64,000 nucleotides of DNA from an uncultured Lachnospiraceae bacterium (GCA_902779575.1 CACZBW010000001.1:62001-126000), one strand, 5' to 3'. Positions 26,013-35,252 are shown, numbered from the stretch's first letter. Notes: generated from the sequence alone by a model not told the origin. Numbers and translations: made by a program.

Positions 26013-27038
26013 ATGAAAATACTGAGTGTTGCGGTACCCTGCTATAACTCTTCCGCTTACATGGAAAAGTGCATCAAATCGCTTCTTCCGGGCGGTGAAG
26101 ATATTGAGATCCTGCTGGTGGACGACGGTTCCCAGAAGGATAACACGCTTGAGATCGCCCGGCGCTATGAAGCCGAATATCCGGGCGTAGTCCGCGCGAT
26201 TCATCAGGAGAATAAAGGACACGGCGGCGCCGTCAATACAGGACTCAGCGAAGCGGAAGGTCTTTATTTCAAGGTCGTGGATTCAGACGACTGGGTGGAA
26301 GAGAGGGCGCTGATCAAGATTATCCGCAGGCTGAAGCTGCTGGAGGAGAGAGAGACGCCGGTGGACATGTTCCTGGCCAATTTTATCTACGACCGGGAGG
26401 GCGTTTTTCATAAGAATGTAATGCAGTTCCGCCATGCTTTTCCGCAGAACCGGATTATATCCTGGGATGATATGGGGCATATGAGGCAGACCCAGTATAT
26501 CCTGATGCATAATATTATTTACCGGACAGACGTTCTGAGAAAGTGCGGGATGAAGCTGCCGGAGCATACTTTCTATGTCGACAATATCTTTGCCTTCCAG
26601 CCTCTGCCGCACTGTGAGAAGTTCTATTACATGGATGTCAACCTGTATCATTATACCATCGGCCGGGATGACCAGTCGGTCAATGAAAAGGTGATGCTCG
26701 GCAGGATCGACCAGCAGATCCGGGTGAACAGGATCATGATCGACCTGTTTGCGTCGCAGAACTGGAGCGGTCTGGACAAGAATGTGCGCAAATATATGTT
26801 CATCTACCTGAACAAGATAATGACGGTTACATCCGTGATGCTTCTGGTCGGGGGAACCGCGGAAGATTACGAGAAGAAAGGCGAGCTGTGGAGCTACGCG
26901 AAGAGAAGGGATTACAAACTCTACTACAGACTCAGGATGTCCCTGCTGGGAGTTCTGACCAATCTTCCCACCAATCTTGGAAAAAAGACCACGGTGCGCG
27001 GATATAAGCTGATCCGCCATATCATTCATTTTAACTGA
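26013..27038 (+). CDS. Family 2 glycosyltransferase
   Basis: A 341-residue GT-A fold transferase. SVAVPCYNSSAYMEKCIKSLL (residues 4-25), ILLVDDGSQKDN and the DxD-like VVDSDDWVEERAL (about 87-99) are standard GT2 nucleotide-sugar motifs. No transmembrane segment is evident, so it probably acts at the cytosolic face on a teichoic acid, glycolipid or capsule precursor; donor and acceptor are unknown. It starts one base after the mutY stop, implying co-transcription. Confidence 0.9.
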   Translation: MKILSVAVPCYNSSAYMEKCIKSLLPGGEDIEILLVDDGSQKDNTLEIARRYEAEYPGVVRAIHQENKGHGGAVNTGLSEAEGLYFKVVDSDDWVEERALIKIIRRLKLLEERETPVDMFLANFIYDREGVFHKNVMQFRHAFPQNRIISWDDMGHMRQTQYILMHNIIYRTDVLRKCGMKLPEHTFYVDNIFAFQPLPHCEKFYYMDVNLYHYTIGRDDQSVNEKVMLGRIDQQIRVNRIMIDLFASQNWSGLDKNVRKYMFIYLNKIMTVTSVMLLVGGTAEDYEKKGELWSYAKRRDYKLYYRLRMSLLGVLTNLPTNLGKKTTVRGYKLIRHIIHFN

Positions 27039-27119
27039 GGAAAATGCGGATGCGAAGGCGTCCGGGCAAAGGAAGAACGGATTCTTTCAGACACCAGAAA
27101 ATAAGGAGCACAGATTGTT

Positions 27120-28787
27120 ATGGAAACACAGGGAAAGAATTTTATCGAACAGATTATTGACAGAGATCTCGAGGAGGGAAGGGCAGAGGAGGTTATGACC
27201 CGTTTCCCGCCGGAGCCGAACGGTTATCTGCATATCGGACACGCGAAGTCGATTCTGCTCAATTACGGCCTGGCGCAGGAATACCACGGCAAGTTCAACC
27301 TGCGTTTCGATGACACGAACCCGACCAAGGAAAAGAGTGAATTTGTCGAATCCATCAAGAATGACGTTAAATGGCTCGGCGCGGATTATGAGGACCGCCT
27401 TTTCTTCGCCTCCGATTATTTTGATGAGATGTATGAAGCGGCCGTAAAGCTGATCCGCAAAGGCAAGGCTTTTGTCTGCGACCTGACTGCCGAGCAGATC
27501 CGGGAGTACCGCGGGACTCTGACGGAAGCCGGCAAGGACAGTCCTTACCGGAACCGTTCCGTGGAGGAAAACCTGGAACTCTTTGAGAATATGAAGAACG
27601 GCCTGTACGAGGACGGCGCAAAGGTTCTGCGCGCGAAGATCGACATGGCTTCTTCCAATATGAATATGCGTGATCCGGTCATCTACCGTATCGCCCATGT
27701 GCCGCATGAGAATACCGGAGACAAATGGTGCATCTATCCCATGTACGATTTCGCGCATCCGATCGAAGACGCGATCGAGGGCGTATCCCACTCGATCTGC
27801 ACGCTGGAGTTCGAGGATCACAGGCCGCTGTACGACTGGGTTGTGAAGGAGCTGGAATATCCGCATCCGCCCAGGCAGATCGAATTTGCCAAGATGTACC
27901 TGACCAACGTCGTCACGGGAAAACGTTATATCAAGAAGCTGGTCGAGGACGGCGTTGTGGACGGCTGGGATGATCCGCGCCTTGTTTCCATTTCCGGCCT
28001 GAGGCGCAGAGGCTATACCCCCGAAGCGATCCGTATGTTTGTGGAACTGTCCGGCATCTCCAAGGCGCAGTCCTCTTCGGATTACGCGATGCTGGAGTAC
28101 TGCCTCCGCGAGGACCTGAAGCTGAAGAGAGCCCGCGTCATGGCGGTTCTTGATCCGCTGAAGCTGGTGATCGACAACTATCCGGAAGGGCAGACAGAGG
28201 AGCTTGAAATCGAGAACAATCTGGAAAATCCGGAGCTCGGGAGCAGAAAGGTTCCTTTCTCGAGAGAGATCTATATCAACAGGGACGATTTCATGGAGGT
28301 ACCGGTCAGCAAGTACCGCCGCCTGTATCCGGGCAATGAGGTCCGCCTCATGAACGCCTACCTCGTGACCTGCACCTCCTGCGAGAAGGATGAAGAGGGC
28401 AATGTCACGCTTGTCCACTGTACCTATGATCCGGAGACACGGGGCGGAAACGCACCGGACGGACGCAAGGTCAGAGGCACGATCCACTGGGTTGCCGCCG
28501 CGACGGCTGTCCCCTGTGAGGTCCGCCTGTTTGAAAATCTGGTGGATGAGGAAAAGGGCGTCTATGACAAGGATACCGGCGCGCTGAACCTGAACCCGAA
28601 TTCCCTTGTCGACCTGCCGCTGTGCTATGTGGAGCCGGCTCTTAAAGGGGCGAAGGCACCGGATTCCTTCCAGTTCGTAAGAACCGGATTCTTCTGTGTG
28701 GATTCTAAGCTCTCCACGGAGGACCACCTGGTCTTCAACCGGATCGTATCGCTCAAGTCCTCCTTCAAACTTCCGTCGGGAAACTAA
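27120..28787 (+). CDS. glnS: Glutaminyl-tRNA synthetase
   Basis: Class I aminoacyl-tRNA synthetase (555 aa) charging tRNA-Gln. The HIGH motif is in [23 protein letters not shown], the FDDTNP block follows, and [23 protein letters not shown] matches GlnRS. The KMSKS loop, normally VMSKRK, reads VVTGKRYI here. The C-terminal anticodon-binding beta-barrels are present. AAGGAGC precedes the ATG. GlnRS is patchily distributed in Firmicutes, where GatCAB often makes Gln-tRNA instead. Confidence 0.95.
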   Translation: METQGKNFIEQIIDRDLEEGRAEEVMTRFPPEPNGYLHIGHAKSILLNYGLAQEYHGKFNLRFDDTNPTKEKSEFVESIKNDVKWLGADYEDRLFFASDYFDEMYEAAVKLIRKGKAFVCDLTAEQIREYRGTLTEAGKDSPYRNRSVEENLELFENMKNGLYEDGAKVLRAKIDMASSNMNMRDPVIYRIAHVPHENTGDKWCIYPMYDFAHPIEDAIEGVSHSICTLEFEDHRPLYDWVVKELEYPHPPRQIEFAKMYLTNVVTGKRYIKKLVEDGVVDGWDDPRLVSISGLRRRGYTPEAIRMFVELSGISKAQSSSDYAMLEYCLREDLKLKRARVMAVLDPLKLVIDNYPEGQTEELEIENNLENPELGSRKVPFSREIYINRDDFMEVPVSKYRRLYPGNEVRLMNAYLVTCTSCEKDEEGNVTLVHCTYDPETRGGNAPDGRKVRGTIHWVAAATAVPCEVRLFENLVDEEKGVYDKDTGALNLNPNSLVDLPLCYVEPALKGAKAPDSFQFVRTGFFCVDSKLSTEDHLVFNRIVSLKSSFKLPSGN

Positions 28788-28892
28788 ACCGGCTGCACTG
28801 CCGCCGAAGGCAGGAGTTTCGCGTAACTGCATATACTGCGGCAAAGATTCCGGCCGGAAACGGATTTGGATCGTGCGTATAAATCAGGATAT

Positions 28893-29474
28893 ATGAAGGC
28901 ATTTTTTGACTGTATTTCAGATTTTATATTTGTTTCTGACAACCCCGAGAAGGCGGAGGTCATCTTTGTACCGGGGGGCGATTATCCCGACAGTGCCGTC
29001 AGGGCTGCAGAGCTTTACAGGGAAGGCTTTGCCCCCTGGGTACTGCCGAGCGGGCGCTTCAGCAAACTGACCGGCCGTTTTACAAAGGACAGCCGCTATG
29101 GGACGGAATGGGAATACCTGCGGCAGATTCTTCTTGACGAAGGCGTTCCGGACAGTGCGATTCTGAAGGAGGATCAGGCGACATTTACCTGGGAAAACGC
29201 GATCTGTTCGAGGAAAGTCCTTGAGGAGCGCGGCACGCTTCCCGGGAAGGCGATTCTGGTCTGCCAGGCGTTCCACGCCAGACGCTGCCTGATGTACTAT
29301 CAGCAGCAGTTTCCTGAGACGCGGCTGCTGGTCTGTCCGGTTGAGACAAAGGGAATCACGAAGGAAAACTGGTTCCTGGACGCGGATAAGATCGACGTTG
29401 TTCTCGGGGAGATGGAGCGCTGCGGAGGCCAGTTTCATGAGATCATGAAGGACAGGCTGAAGGAGAGAGTATGA
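28893..29474 (+). CDS. YdcF/ElyC/SanA-like DUF218 protein
   Basis: A 193-residue DUF218 protein. The family pattern is clear: AEVIFVPGGDYPDSAVRAAELYREGFAPWVLPSG (about 29-62), ILKEDQATFTWENAICSRKVLEE and KAILVCQAFHARRCLMYYQQQFPE. No membrane anchor is seen, as in cytosolic YdcF. Members are linked to envelope maintenance or nucleotide/SAM binding but have no firm reaction. The start at 28893 is the best-placed ATG. It shares ATGA with the downstream phosphatase. Confidence 0.85.
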   Translation: MKAFFDCISDFIFVSDNPEKAEVIFVPGGDYPDSAVRAAELYREGFAPWVLPSGRFSKLTGRFTKDSRYGTEWEYLRQILLDEGVPDSAILKEDQATFTWENAICSRKVLEERGTLPGKAILVCQAFHARRCLMYYQQQFPETRLLVCPVETKGITKENWFLDADKIDVVLGEMERCGGQFHEIMKDRLKERV

Positions 29475-30256
29475 TACGGCTGATTGCGTCCGACCTTGAC
29501 GACACCCTTCTACCCGAGGGTACCTCCTTCCTGAACCCGGAGTATTTTGACGTGATCCGGGCGCTGCATGAAAAGGGAATCCTTTTCGTCGCGGCCAGCG
29601 GCAGGCATTACAACAGCATGAAGCGGCTGCTCGCCCCGGTCCGGGATGAGCTGATTTTCCTCTGCGGCAACGGCACCTGTGTGGTCCGGCAGGGATCCCT
29701 GATGGATCTGAGGGAGCTGGAACGGGGCCTGTTCACGGAACTGCTTTCTGCGTTTCATGCGCTTGACCCGGGGATTGTGCTGGTCGACCAGCCGGACAAA
29801 AGCTGGTCGGATGAGCCGGACCGGGAGGCACTGGACCGTCTGATGAGCGGTTACGGGCTGAATGTACTGTATACGGAAAATCTTGCTTCCCTTGAAGGTC
29901 CCATTCTGAAGATTGCCCTCCATACAGGGGGAGATGCGGCGCAGGCTGCCGCTCCGGTGAGGGAACGGTTCGGCCGGAGGGCCAATGTGATGGCGGCCGG
30001 CAGCCGGTGGGTGGACGTGGTACCTGAGGGGACCGATAAGGGCAGTTCCCTGTCCGCCATCCAGAGACAGCTGGGAATCAGGCCTGAGGAGACTATGGTT
30101 TTCGGCGACAATGAAAATGATATCGGGATGCTGAGACTGGCGGCTGAAAGTTATGCCGTGGGAAATGCGCGCCAGGCCGTAAAGGAGGCCGCTGCCCATG
30201 TCATCGGGGATGTCCGGGAGGATGCTGTCCTGAAGGTTTTAAAAAGCCTGCTTTGA
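29471..30256 (+). CDS. Cof-type HAD hydrolase
   Basis: HAD-superfamily phosphatase (261 aa) of the Cof/SupH class. Motif I is SDLDDTLLPEG (Asp8 nucleophile), motif II the Ser in AASGRHYNSM, motif III the Lys in GTDKGSSLSAIQRQLG, and motif IV GDNENDIGML. Cofs dephosphorylate sugar phosphates, FMN or PLP; the substrate is not predictable. It overlaps the YdcF-like gene by 4 bases. Confidence 0.93.
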   Translation: MIRLIASDLDDTLLPEGTSFLNPEYFDVIRALHEKGILFVAASGRHYNSMKRLLAPVRDELIFLCGNGTCVVRQGSLMDLRELERGLFTELLSAFHALDPGIVLVDQPDKSWSDEPDREALDRLMSGYGLNVLYTENLASLEGPILKIALHTGGDAAQAAAPVRERFGRRANVMAAGSRWVDVVPEGTDKGSSLSAIQRQLGIRPEETMVFGDNENDIGMLRLAAESYAVGNARQAVKEAAAHVIGDVREDAVLKVLKSLL

Positions 30257-30277
30257 GATTTCCAAAGGAGCTGAGCG

Positions 30278-30688
30278 ATGGCGGACGCAACTGTTTTAAT
30301 CTACCATATGAGTGAAGAGCGCATGCGCATGCTGAAAGCACTCTGCGTCAGCATGGGCATCCGTGCGGCCGCTGTGGACAGGGGCATGGAACGGGCTCCG
30401 GTCGGTCTGCTGTCAGGGCTGGTAAATCCTGTGAAACTTACGCAGGGCGCCTCCGGCCGGATGAAGGAGATCAGAGGGCCGCAGGAAATCGATGAAGAGA
30501 TGATCGTGATGGCGGGCTTTACGGAGGCGCTTTTTAACGATTTTCTGGACCGGATGAAGCGGATTCCCCTGCAGATCGACCTGAAAGCTGTCCAGACGGA
30601 GACCAATCTTTACTGGAGCGGGGAGATGCTTCAGGCAGAGCTCAAGAGAGAGCGCGAGCTGTACCGGAGCATGATGAAGGAACGCTGA
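30278..30688 (+). CDS. DUF3783 family protein
   Basis: A 136-residue Clostridia protein of unknown function. An N-terminal thioredoxin-like start (DATVLIYHMSEERMRMLKALCVSMGIRAAAV) is followed by the DUF3783 core MIVMAGFTEALFNDFLDRMKRIPLQIDLKAVQTETNLYWS. AAAGGAGC precedes the ATG. It lies 21 bases after the HAD gene and is probably co-transcribed. Confidence 0.75.
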   Translation: MADATVLIYHMSEERMRMLKALCVSMGIRAAAVDRGMERAPVGLLSGLVNPVKLTQGASGRMKEIRGPQEIDEEMIVMAGFTEALFNDFLDRMKRIPLQIDLKAVQTETNLYWSGEMLQAELKRERELYRSMMKER

Positions 30689-30702
30689 ATTTCTTTATCG
30701 TA

Positions 30703-30714
30703 AAATGCGCATTT
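30703..30714. promoter_or_regulatory. 12-bp perfect palindrome
   Basis: AAATGCGCATTT is self-complementary, located 14 bases after the DUF3783 gene. It could be a protein-binding site; similar TTTCTTTATCG-like words flank it. Function unknown. Confidence 0.4.
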
Positions 30715-30748
30715 CTTTTATCGGAGATGTGCTGCATATATCCGGGCT

Positions 30749-30812
30749 GATCAATTCCGTCCCGGCAAAATTGCGTCCGGCAGCAGGGCAGCTTCAGCTG
30801 CCGGAATTGATC
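30749..30812 (+). other. 64-base structured leader element before the PPOX-like gene
   Basis: GATCAATTCCG (30749-30759) pairs perfectly with CGGAATTGATC (30802-30812). Inside are a strong GGCAGC-TTCA-GCTGCC hairpin and a small GCAA/TTGC stem, giving a possible three-way junction. There is no U-tract, so it is not an ordinary terminator. It ends 51 bases before the start codon. Confidence 0.5.
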
Positions 30813-30862
30813 TGTACGCCGTGCGTCTGCGCTTTGCCGCGGCAGGAAGAAGGGATGGCTTT

Positions 30863-31333
30863 ATGTTCCGCGAGATGAGAAGAAAGAAACAGCAGGTCAG
30901 TGAAGAGGCGTGCATCCGCCTTCTCCGGACGGCGAAAAGAGGAATCCTCTCAGTGTCCGGCGACGACGGATATCCTTACGGCGTACCGATGGATTTCGTG
31001 TATGAGGACGGAAAGATCATCTTTCACTGCGCGAAAAGCGGCCATAAACTGGACGCGGTCCGCAGATCTGACAAAGTATCTTTCTGTGTGCTCAGCGAAG
31101 GGGTCCGGGAAGAAAATGACTGGTGGTACCATTTCACCAGCGTGATCCTGTTCGGAAGGATCGCGGAAGAGGAAGATCCGGAAGAGAAGAAGAGGCTTCT
31201 GCGTCTTCTCGGCATGAAATATATGCCTTCGGCAGAAATCATGGAGGAAGATCTCAGAAAAAACGGACCGAATGCCTGCGTGCTGGTTCTCAGCATAGAG
31301 CATATGTCCGGGAAAGAGGTCAGAGAGAAATAG
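30863..31333 (+). CDS. Pyridoxamine 5'-phosphate oxidase-like flavoprotein (NimA-like)
   Basis: A 156-residue split-barrel flavin-binding protein. The N-terminal half has RRKKQQVSEEACIRLLRTAKRGILSVSGDDGYPYGVPMDFVYEDGKIIFHCAKSGHKLDAVRRSDKV, the FMN-binding pattern of the NimA/PPOX class. Such proteins reduce nitro compounds or other small molecules; the substrate is unknown. AAGAAGGGA lies 7 bases before the ATG at 30863. A structured leader and a strong terminator frame it. Confidence 0.87.
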   Translation: MFREMRRKKQQVSEEACIRLLRTAKRGILSVSGDDGYPYGVPMDFVYEDGKIIFHCAKSGHKLDAVRRSDKVSFCVLSEGVREENDWWYHFTSVILFGRIAEEEDPEEKKRLLRLLGMKYMPSAEIMEEDLRKNGPNACVLVLSIEHMSGKEVREK

Positions 31334-31415
31334 ACGGAAGGAAAACTGCCGGATCCGCATTCCCTGAAAAGAGTGCGGAATCTTTCAGAATTCAAAAAAC
31401 AGAATCATTAAATAG

Positions 31416-31457
31416 AGCCGGAGCGTCTGTGCGGATAACAGATTCTCCGGCTTTTTT
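31416..31457 (+). terminator. Intrinsic terminator after the PPOX-like gene
   Basis: AGCCGGAG (31416-31423) pairs with CTCCGGCT (31445-31452), with an inner TCTGT/ACAGA stem, followed by six T. It lies between convergent genes and may also work weakly on the minus strand. Confidence 0.85.
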
Positions 31458-31508
31458 GCATGTTAATGCTCCGGCCACACGCTGTTTCCGCCAGGAACAG
31501 TCCCCGGC

Positions 31509-32303
31509 CTAGCGCGGCAGGAGCATGGGGATCAGATAGTGCCGGATCGTGCCGAGAATCAGCAGATGACCCGGATAGAAACAGTAGAAGAGGTATTTGA
31601 ATCCCCGCCCGCGTTTTCCGTTGTAGAAGAAACAGAGGATAAATGAGAGCGGCGCCCAGGACTCCCAGGCGATGGCGGCAGCCCCGCCGGCACATTCATA
31701 GAAGCGGTGCTCATGCAGAAGATACAGAACCGCGATCAGGAATACACCTTTGTAATTATAATCTGTCATCATTGCCCTGGATAACATCAGCCCTGCGGCA
31801 AGGCACAGGTACTGCAGGCAGGGTCTCTGTCTGACAAGATCCATCATCCAGATAACCAGAAGCCCGATCAGAAGCGTAAAATAGACATTCTGTTTCTGCC
31901 AGTAGATATAGCCGGGTTTCAGGCAGTAGTCAAAAGGAAACTCGGAGAGCAGGGCGAAAAGGAACAGCCTGTACGCATAAAGCATCCTGTTTTTTGTATG
32001 GAAAAATCCCTCCACAATGAAAAAGCAGAAGATCGGAAAAGCCAGCCTGCCGATCCCGCGCATCAGGCTGTAAAGTAATTTCAGCTGTCCGTAAAGTTCA
32101 CGATTCGCGGTTATGGAAAGGCGCCGCAGGATGGGATAGACGACAGCGGCGCCCGTATGGTCGAGCACCATAATGATGATTGCAAAAGTCTTCAGCATGG
32201 TTCCGCTGAAGCCGTAAGCCGAACCCACAAAGCCTCTGTACAGCTTCATATCCAGACTGTCCGCCGCCATAGAAGCATTTTTCATCTCAGTATTTTTTTT
32301 CAT
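31509..32303 (-). CDS. TraX-like polytopic membrane protein
   Basis: A 264-residue membrane protein of the TraX family, first known from F-pilin N-acetylation but widespread in Firmicute chromosomes. The family start SGTMLKTFAIIIMVLDHTGAAVV and RGIGRLAFPIFCFFIVEGFFHTKN are evident, with about eight hydrophobic segments. No conjugation genes are nearby, so a chromosomal acyltransferase-like role is likelier; the function is unproved. AAGGA lies about 11 bases before the ATG at 32303, with several other in-frame ATGs nearby. Confidence 0.85.
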   Translation of the reverse strand: MKKNTEMKNASMAADSLDMKLYRGFVGSAYGFSGTMLKTFAIIIMVLDHTGAAVVYPILRRLSITANRELYGQLKLLYSLMRGIGRLAFPIFCFFIVEGFFHTKNRMLYAYRLFLFALLSEFPFDYCLKPGYIYWQKQNVYFTLLIGLLVIWMMDLVRQRPCLQYLCLAAGLMLSRAMMTDYNYKGVFLIAVLYLLHEHRFYECAGGAAAIAWESWAPLSFILCFFYNGKRGRGFKYLFYCFYPGHLLILGTIRHYLIPMLLPR

Positions 32304-32459
32304 ATTGCCTGCAGTCCTTCATATACGGAAAATGCTGTATTCTGCTGCCGCCTTCGCGGGCGGTCTTCAACGGTGATTTTAACACCGGAATTCATGAAAA
32401 GCTATACCTTTGTGGAAAATGCCTAAAAGTGCCCGGCATTCTTTGGGGAAAAGCCACAG

Positions 32460-32488
32460 TAGACGGGTTTCGGCGAAAATGCTAGTAT
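32460..32488 (+). promoter_or_regulatory. Probable promoter of uxaC with extended -10
   Basis: TAGACG (32460-32465), a 17-base spacer, TAGTAT (32483-32488), and TG at the extended -10 position (32480-32481). Hexamers are imperfect. The predicted start falls next to the palindrome at 32499. Confidence 0.4.
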
Positions 32489-32498
32489 ATGACTTAGA

Positions 32499-32508
32499 TA
32501 AACGTTTA
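32499..32508. promoter_or_regulatory. LacI-family operator-like palindrome upstream of uxaC
   Basis: TAAACGTTTA is a perfect 10-bp palindrome with the CG centre typical of LacI-family sites, 75 bases before uxaC and just after the likely promoter. The LacI regulator at 34182-35195 is the natural candidate binder. Confidence 0.6.
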
Positions 32509-32582
32509 ACTTTTTCCTGCTTACGGCAAATTAACCAGATTAAGAGCCGGAAAAGAACTGTTCAGCCATGGAGGTGCTGCGT

Positions 32583-34016
32583 ATGAAAGAGTTTATGGGT
32601 CAGGATTTTCTGCTTGAAACCGCGACCGCCAGTCATCTGTATCATGATTTTTCTGAAAAGATGCCGCTGATTGACTATCACTGCCATCTGAGCCCAAAGG
32701 AGATCTACGAGGACAGAAGGTTTTCGAACATCTCCGATGTCTGGTTCGGAGGCGAACAGCCGGACGGAAGCTATTACGGAGACCACTATAAATGGAGACT
32801 GATGCGTTCGAATGCGATTCCCGAGCAGGAAATTGTCGGACGCGACGACGACTTTAAACGGTTTTATGATTTTGCATGCACCCTTGAGAAGTGTATAGGC
32901 AATCCGATGTATCACTGGTGCAACCTGGAACTGCACAGATTCTTCGGGATCAAGGAAGCTCTGAACCGCAGGAACGCCCGGGAGATCTTCGACAAGTGCA
33001 ACGACATGCTTGCGAATGATCCCGAATGCACTGCAAGAGGATTTATCCGCAAGTCCAACGTCTACTATGTCGGAACCACGGATGATCCGATTGACACTCT
33101 GGAATGGCATGAGAAGATTGCCGCGGATGACACGATGCCCTGCATCGTCCGCCCCAGTTACCGGCCTGACAAGGCGATCAATATCACCAAGGAAGGTTTC
33201 GCGGATTATCTGCTGAAGCTCGCAAAGAGCGTTGGAAAAGAAGCGCTTACCACGACGCAGGAGGTCTGTGACGCACTGGTTCAGAGAGCTGAATTCTTCA
33301 GGGACCATGGCTGTGTTGCTTCCGACCACGGGATTGATTACATGATGTTCCGCCCGGCTCCGATGGAGGAGGCAGACGCGGCTCTGAAGAAAGTACTTGC
33401 CGGGGAAACGATTACGACAGAAGAAGCGGAGAAATTCCAGACGCAGGTTATGCTGGCTCTTGGCAGAGCTTATCACAGACTTGGCATTGTCATGGAGATT
33501 CACTACGGCGCCCTCCGCAACGGCAATGAGCGCATGTTCCGCAAGGAAGGTCCGGATACCGGATTTGACTGCGTCGCCATCACAGACAGCGGCAAGGCCC
33601 TGGTCGCCTTCATGAGCGAACTGGACAAGAACGGTGAGCTTCCGAAGACGGTTCTCTTCTCCCTGAACGGAGGGGACAATATGATGCTTGACACCATCCT
33701 TGGCCTTTTCCAGTCGGATGAGGTTCCTGGAAAGATCCAGCACGGACCGGCCTGGTGGTTCTGCGATACCAAGAGCGGAATGGAAGACCATATGAAGTCT
33801 CTTGCCAACCTCAGCGTCCTGGGCAATTTCATCGGGATGCTGACTGACTCCAGGTCTTTCCTGAGTTATCCCAGACATGAGTATTTCCGCAGAATTACCT
33901 GCAATTTCATCGGGAACCTCGTGGAGAACGGAGAATATCCGGCTGACGACGAATCCCTGAAGGAGATCGTGGAAGGAATCAGCTTCTATAACGCTAAGAG
34001 ATATTTCGGGATTTAA
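32583..34016 (+). CDS. uxaC: Uronate isomerase (glucuronate/galacturonate isomerase)
   Basis: Cytosolic amidohydrolase-fold isomerase (477 aa) that converts D-glucuronate to fructuronate and D-galacturonate to tagaturonate. The metal-binding start PLIDYHCHLSPKEI and blocks TTDDPIDTLEWH, EIHYGALRNGNERMF and DSRSFLSYPRHEYFRR identify UxaC. GGAGGTG (32570-32576) precedes the ATG at 32583 by 6 bases, so the ATG at 32568 is rejected. It starts the uxa region with a LacI-type operator upstream. Confidence 0.96.
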   Translation: MKEFMGQDFLLETATASHLYHDFSEKMPLIDYHCHLSPKEIYEDRRFSNISDVWFGGEQPDGSYYGDHYKWRLMRSNAIPEQEIVGRDDDFKRFYDFACTLEKCIGNPMYHWCNLELHRFFGIKEALNRRNAREIFDKCNDMLANDPECTARGFIRKSNVYYVGTTDDPIDTLEWHEKIAADDTMPCIVRPSYRPDKAINITKEGFADYLLKLAKSVGKEALTTTQEVCDALVQRAEFFRDHGCVASDHGIDYMMFRPAPMEEADAALKKVLAGETITTEEAEKFQTQVMLALGRAYHRLGIVMEIHYGALRNGNERMFRKEGPDTGFDCVAITDSGKALVAFMSELDKNGELPKTVLFSLNGGDNMMLDTILGLFQSDEVPGKIQHGPAWWFCDTKSGMEDHMKSLANLSVLGNFIGMLTDSRSFLSYPRHEYFRRITCNFIGNLVENGEYPADDESLKEIVEGISFYNAKRYFGI

Positions 34017-34058
34017 AAACCGTGAGCCAGTTCTGTGAATAACCGTATAAAAGTTAAC

Positions 34059-34143
34059 AGCCGGAGCGCTGAATCCGGCTGATGGTTTTAAAAGCATGTT
34101 TACTGGACTGACAGCACCGGCACAGGAACGCCGGAGCGTTCCT
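34059..34143 (+). other. Two hairpins between uxaC and the LacI gene
   Basis: AGCCGGA/TCCGGCT (34059-34065, 34074-34080), followed by GATGGTTTT, may be a weak terminator. AGGAACG/CGTTCCT (34124-34143) is a second perfect stem without a U-tract. Confidence 0.45.
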
Positions 34144-34181
34144 GATTACGCCGGAAAAGCGCGTACGGAAGGGGACACGGA

Positions 34182-35195
34182 ATGCCTACGATAAAGGACG
34201 TCGCAGAAGTTTCCGGATATTCTGTGTGTACGGTATCAAAAGCACTTTCCGGCAAGGGCAATATCCGGGAGGACACCCGGAGAAAGATCCTGGCTGTGGT
34301 GGAGGAGATCGGATATCATCCGAACCGTCTGGCTGTCAGTCTGAAGACCGGCCGGACCAACTCGCTGGCGCTGATTGTGCCGGATGTAACGAATATTTAT
34401 TTTCCCAGACTGGAAAAATATGTGGAACAGTACGCAGGCCAGAAAGGCTATATGGTTTTTCTGTGTGACGCCGGCAACAGCTTTGAGAGAGAAAAGAATT
34501 TTATAGAAGAGCTGTCAAGGGGAAGGGTCGACGGGGTGATCGTGACTCCCAGCACGCCGGAGCATGATCACATCATGCGGCTTAAGGAGCTGGGAATCCC
34601 CTATGTTTACCTGAACCGTTATTTTCAGGACGATCCGGACAGATGCATAAGGATCGACAATGAGAGAGGCGCTTTTGAATGCGTTTCGTATCTTCTGGAC
34701 AAGGGATACAGGCGGATCGGAGCGGTCCTTCAGTCTTTCCGGAATACTTCCTACCGGGAGCGCTACGAAGGAATGAAGAGGGCGTTTGCGCAGCACGGCA
34801 TGCAGCTGGATGAAGATCTTATTGTTTTTGACGCGGATGACCTGGAGAATTCCCACCATGCCATCGGAGCGCTCCTGAAAAAGAAGAACAGGCCTGAAGC
34901 GGTTTTCGCCACGAACGATATGCTTGCCCTCAGTGTCTACCAGGCGGCTTACGATGAAGGGCTCCGCCTGCCGGAGGATCTGGCGGTGGTCGGATATGAC
35001 GACAGTATCCTGGCGGGCAAGATTGTTCCCAGGCTGACTTCCTATTACCAGCCTGCGCGGGAATGCGCGAAAGCAGCCATCGACCGGATCATGGCGGCCA
35101 TCGAAGGCGCCCCGGCTCCGGAGAATGAGATATTGTGCGGCAGGCTTGTCGTGCGGGATTCTGCTCCCGGAAAGACGGAGCGGCGGGCCGGGTGA
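34182..35195 (+). CDS. LacI family transcriptional regulator of the uronate genes
   Basis: A 337-residue LacI/GalR regulator. The DNA-binding domain is PTIKDVAEVSGYSVCTVSKALSGKGNIREDTRRKIL (2-37) and the ligand-binding domain begins NSLALIVPDVTNIYFPRLEKY. YDDSILAGKIVPRLTSYYQPARECAKAA is the typical C-terminal block. Its place between uxaC and uxaB and the TAAACGTTTA palindrome before uxaC suggest that it senses a hexuronate pathway intermediate; this is inferred from context. Confidence 0.92.
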   Translation: MPTIKDVAEVSGYSVCTVSKALSGKGNIREDTRRKILAVVEEIGYHPNRLAVSLKTGRTNSLALIVPDVTNIYFPRLEKYVEQYAGQKGYMVFLCDAGNSFEREKNFIEELSRGRVDGVIVTPSTPEHDHIMRLKELGIPYVYLNRYFQDDPDRCIRIDNERGAFECVSYLLDKGYRRIGAVLQSFRNTSYRERYEGMKRAFAQHGMQLDEDLIVFDADDLENSHHAIGALLKKKNRPEAVFATNDMLALSVYQAAYDEGLRLPEDLAVVGYDDSILAGKIVPRLTSYYQPARECAKAAIDRIMAAIEGAPAPENEILCGRLVVRDSAPGKTERRAG

Positions 35196-35224
35196 TATAA
35201 AGCGTTCAGATTAAGAGAAACTGT

Positions 35225-35252
35225 CCCGCAGCCCTGTAACACAGGGAGCGGG
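35225..35252 (+). other. Strong hairpin upstream of uxaB
   Basis: CCCGC-a-GCCCTGT pairs with ACAGGG-a-GCGGG around an AAC loop, with no U-tract after it. It may stabilise or separate the lacI and uxaBA messages. Confidence 0.45.

Noticed and set aside
27087-28844. Long open frame antisense to glnS (585 codons)
   Set aside because: No family resemblance or ribosome binding site; it mirrors the codon bias of glnS on the opposite strand.
31509-32303. TraX-like gene as evidence of a conjugative element
   Set aside because: No relaxase, pilus or integrase genes are nearby; TraX-family proteins are common chromosomal genes in Firmicutes.
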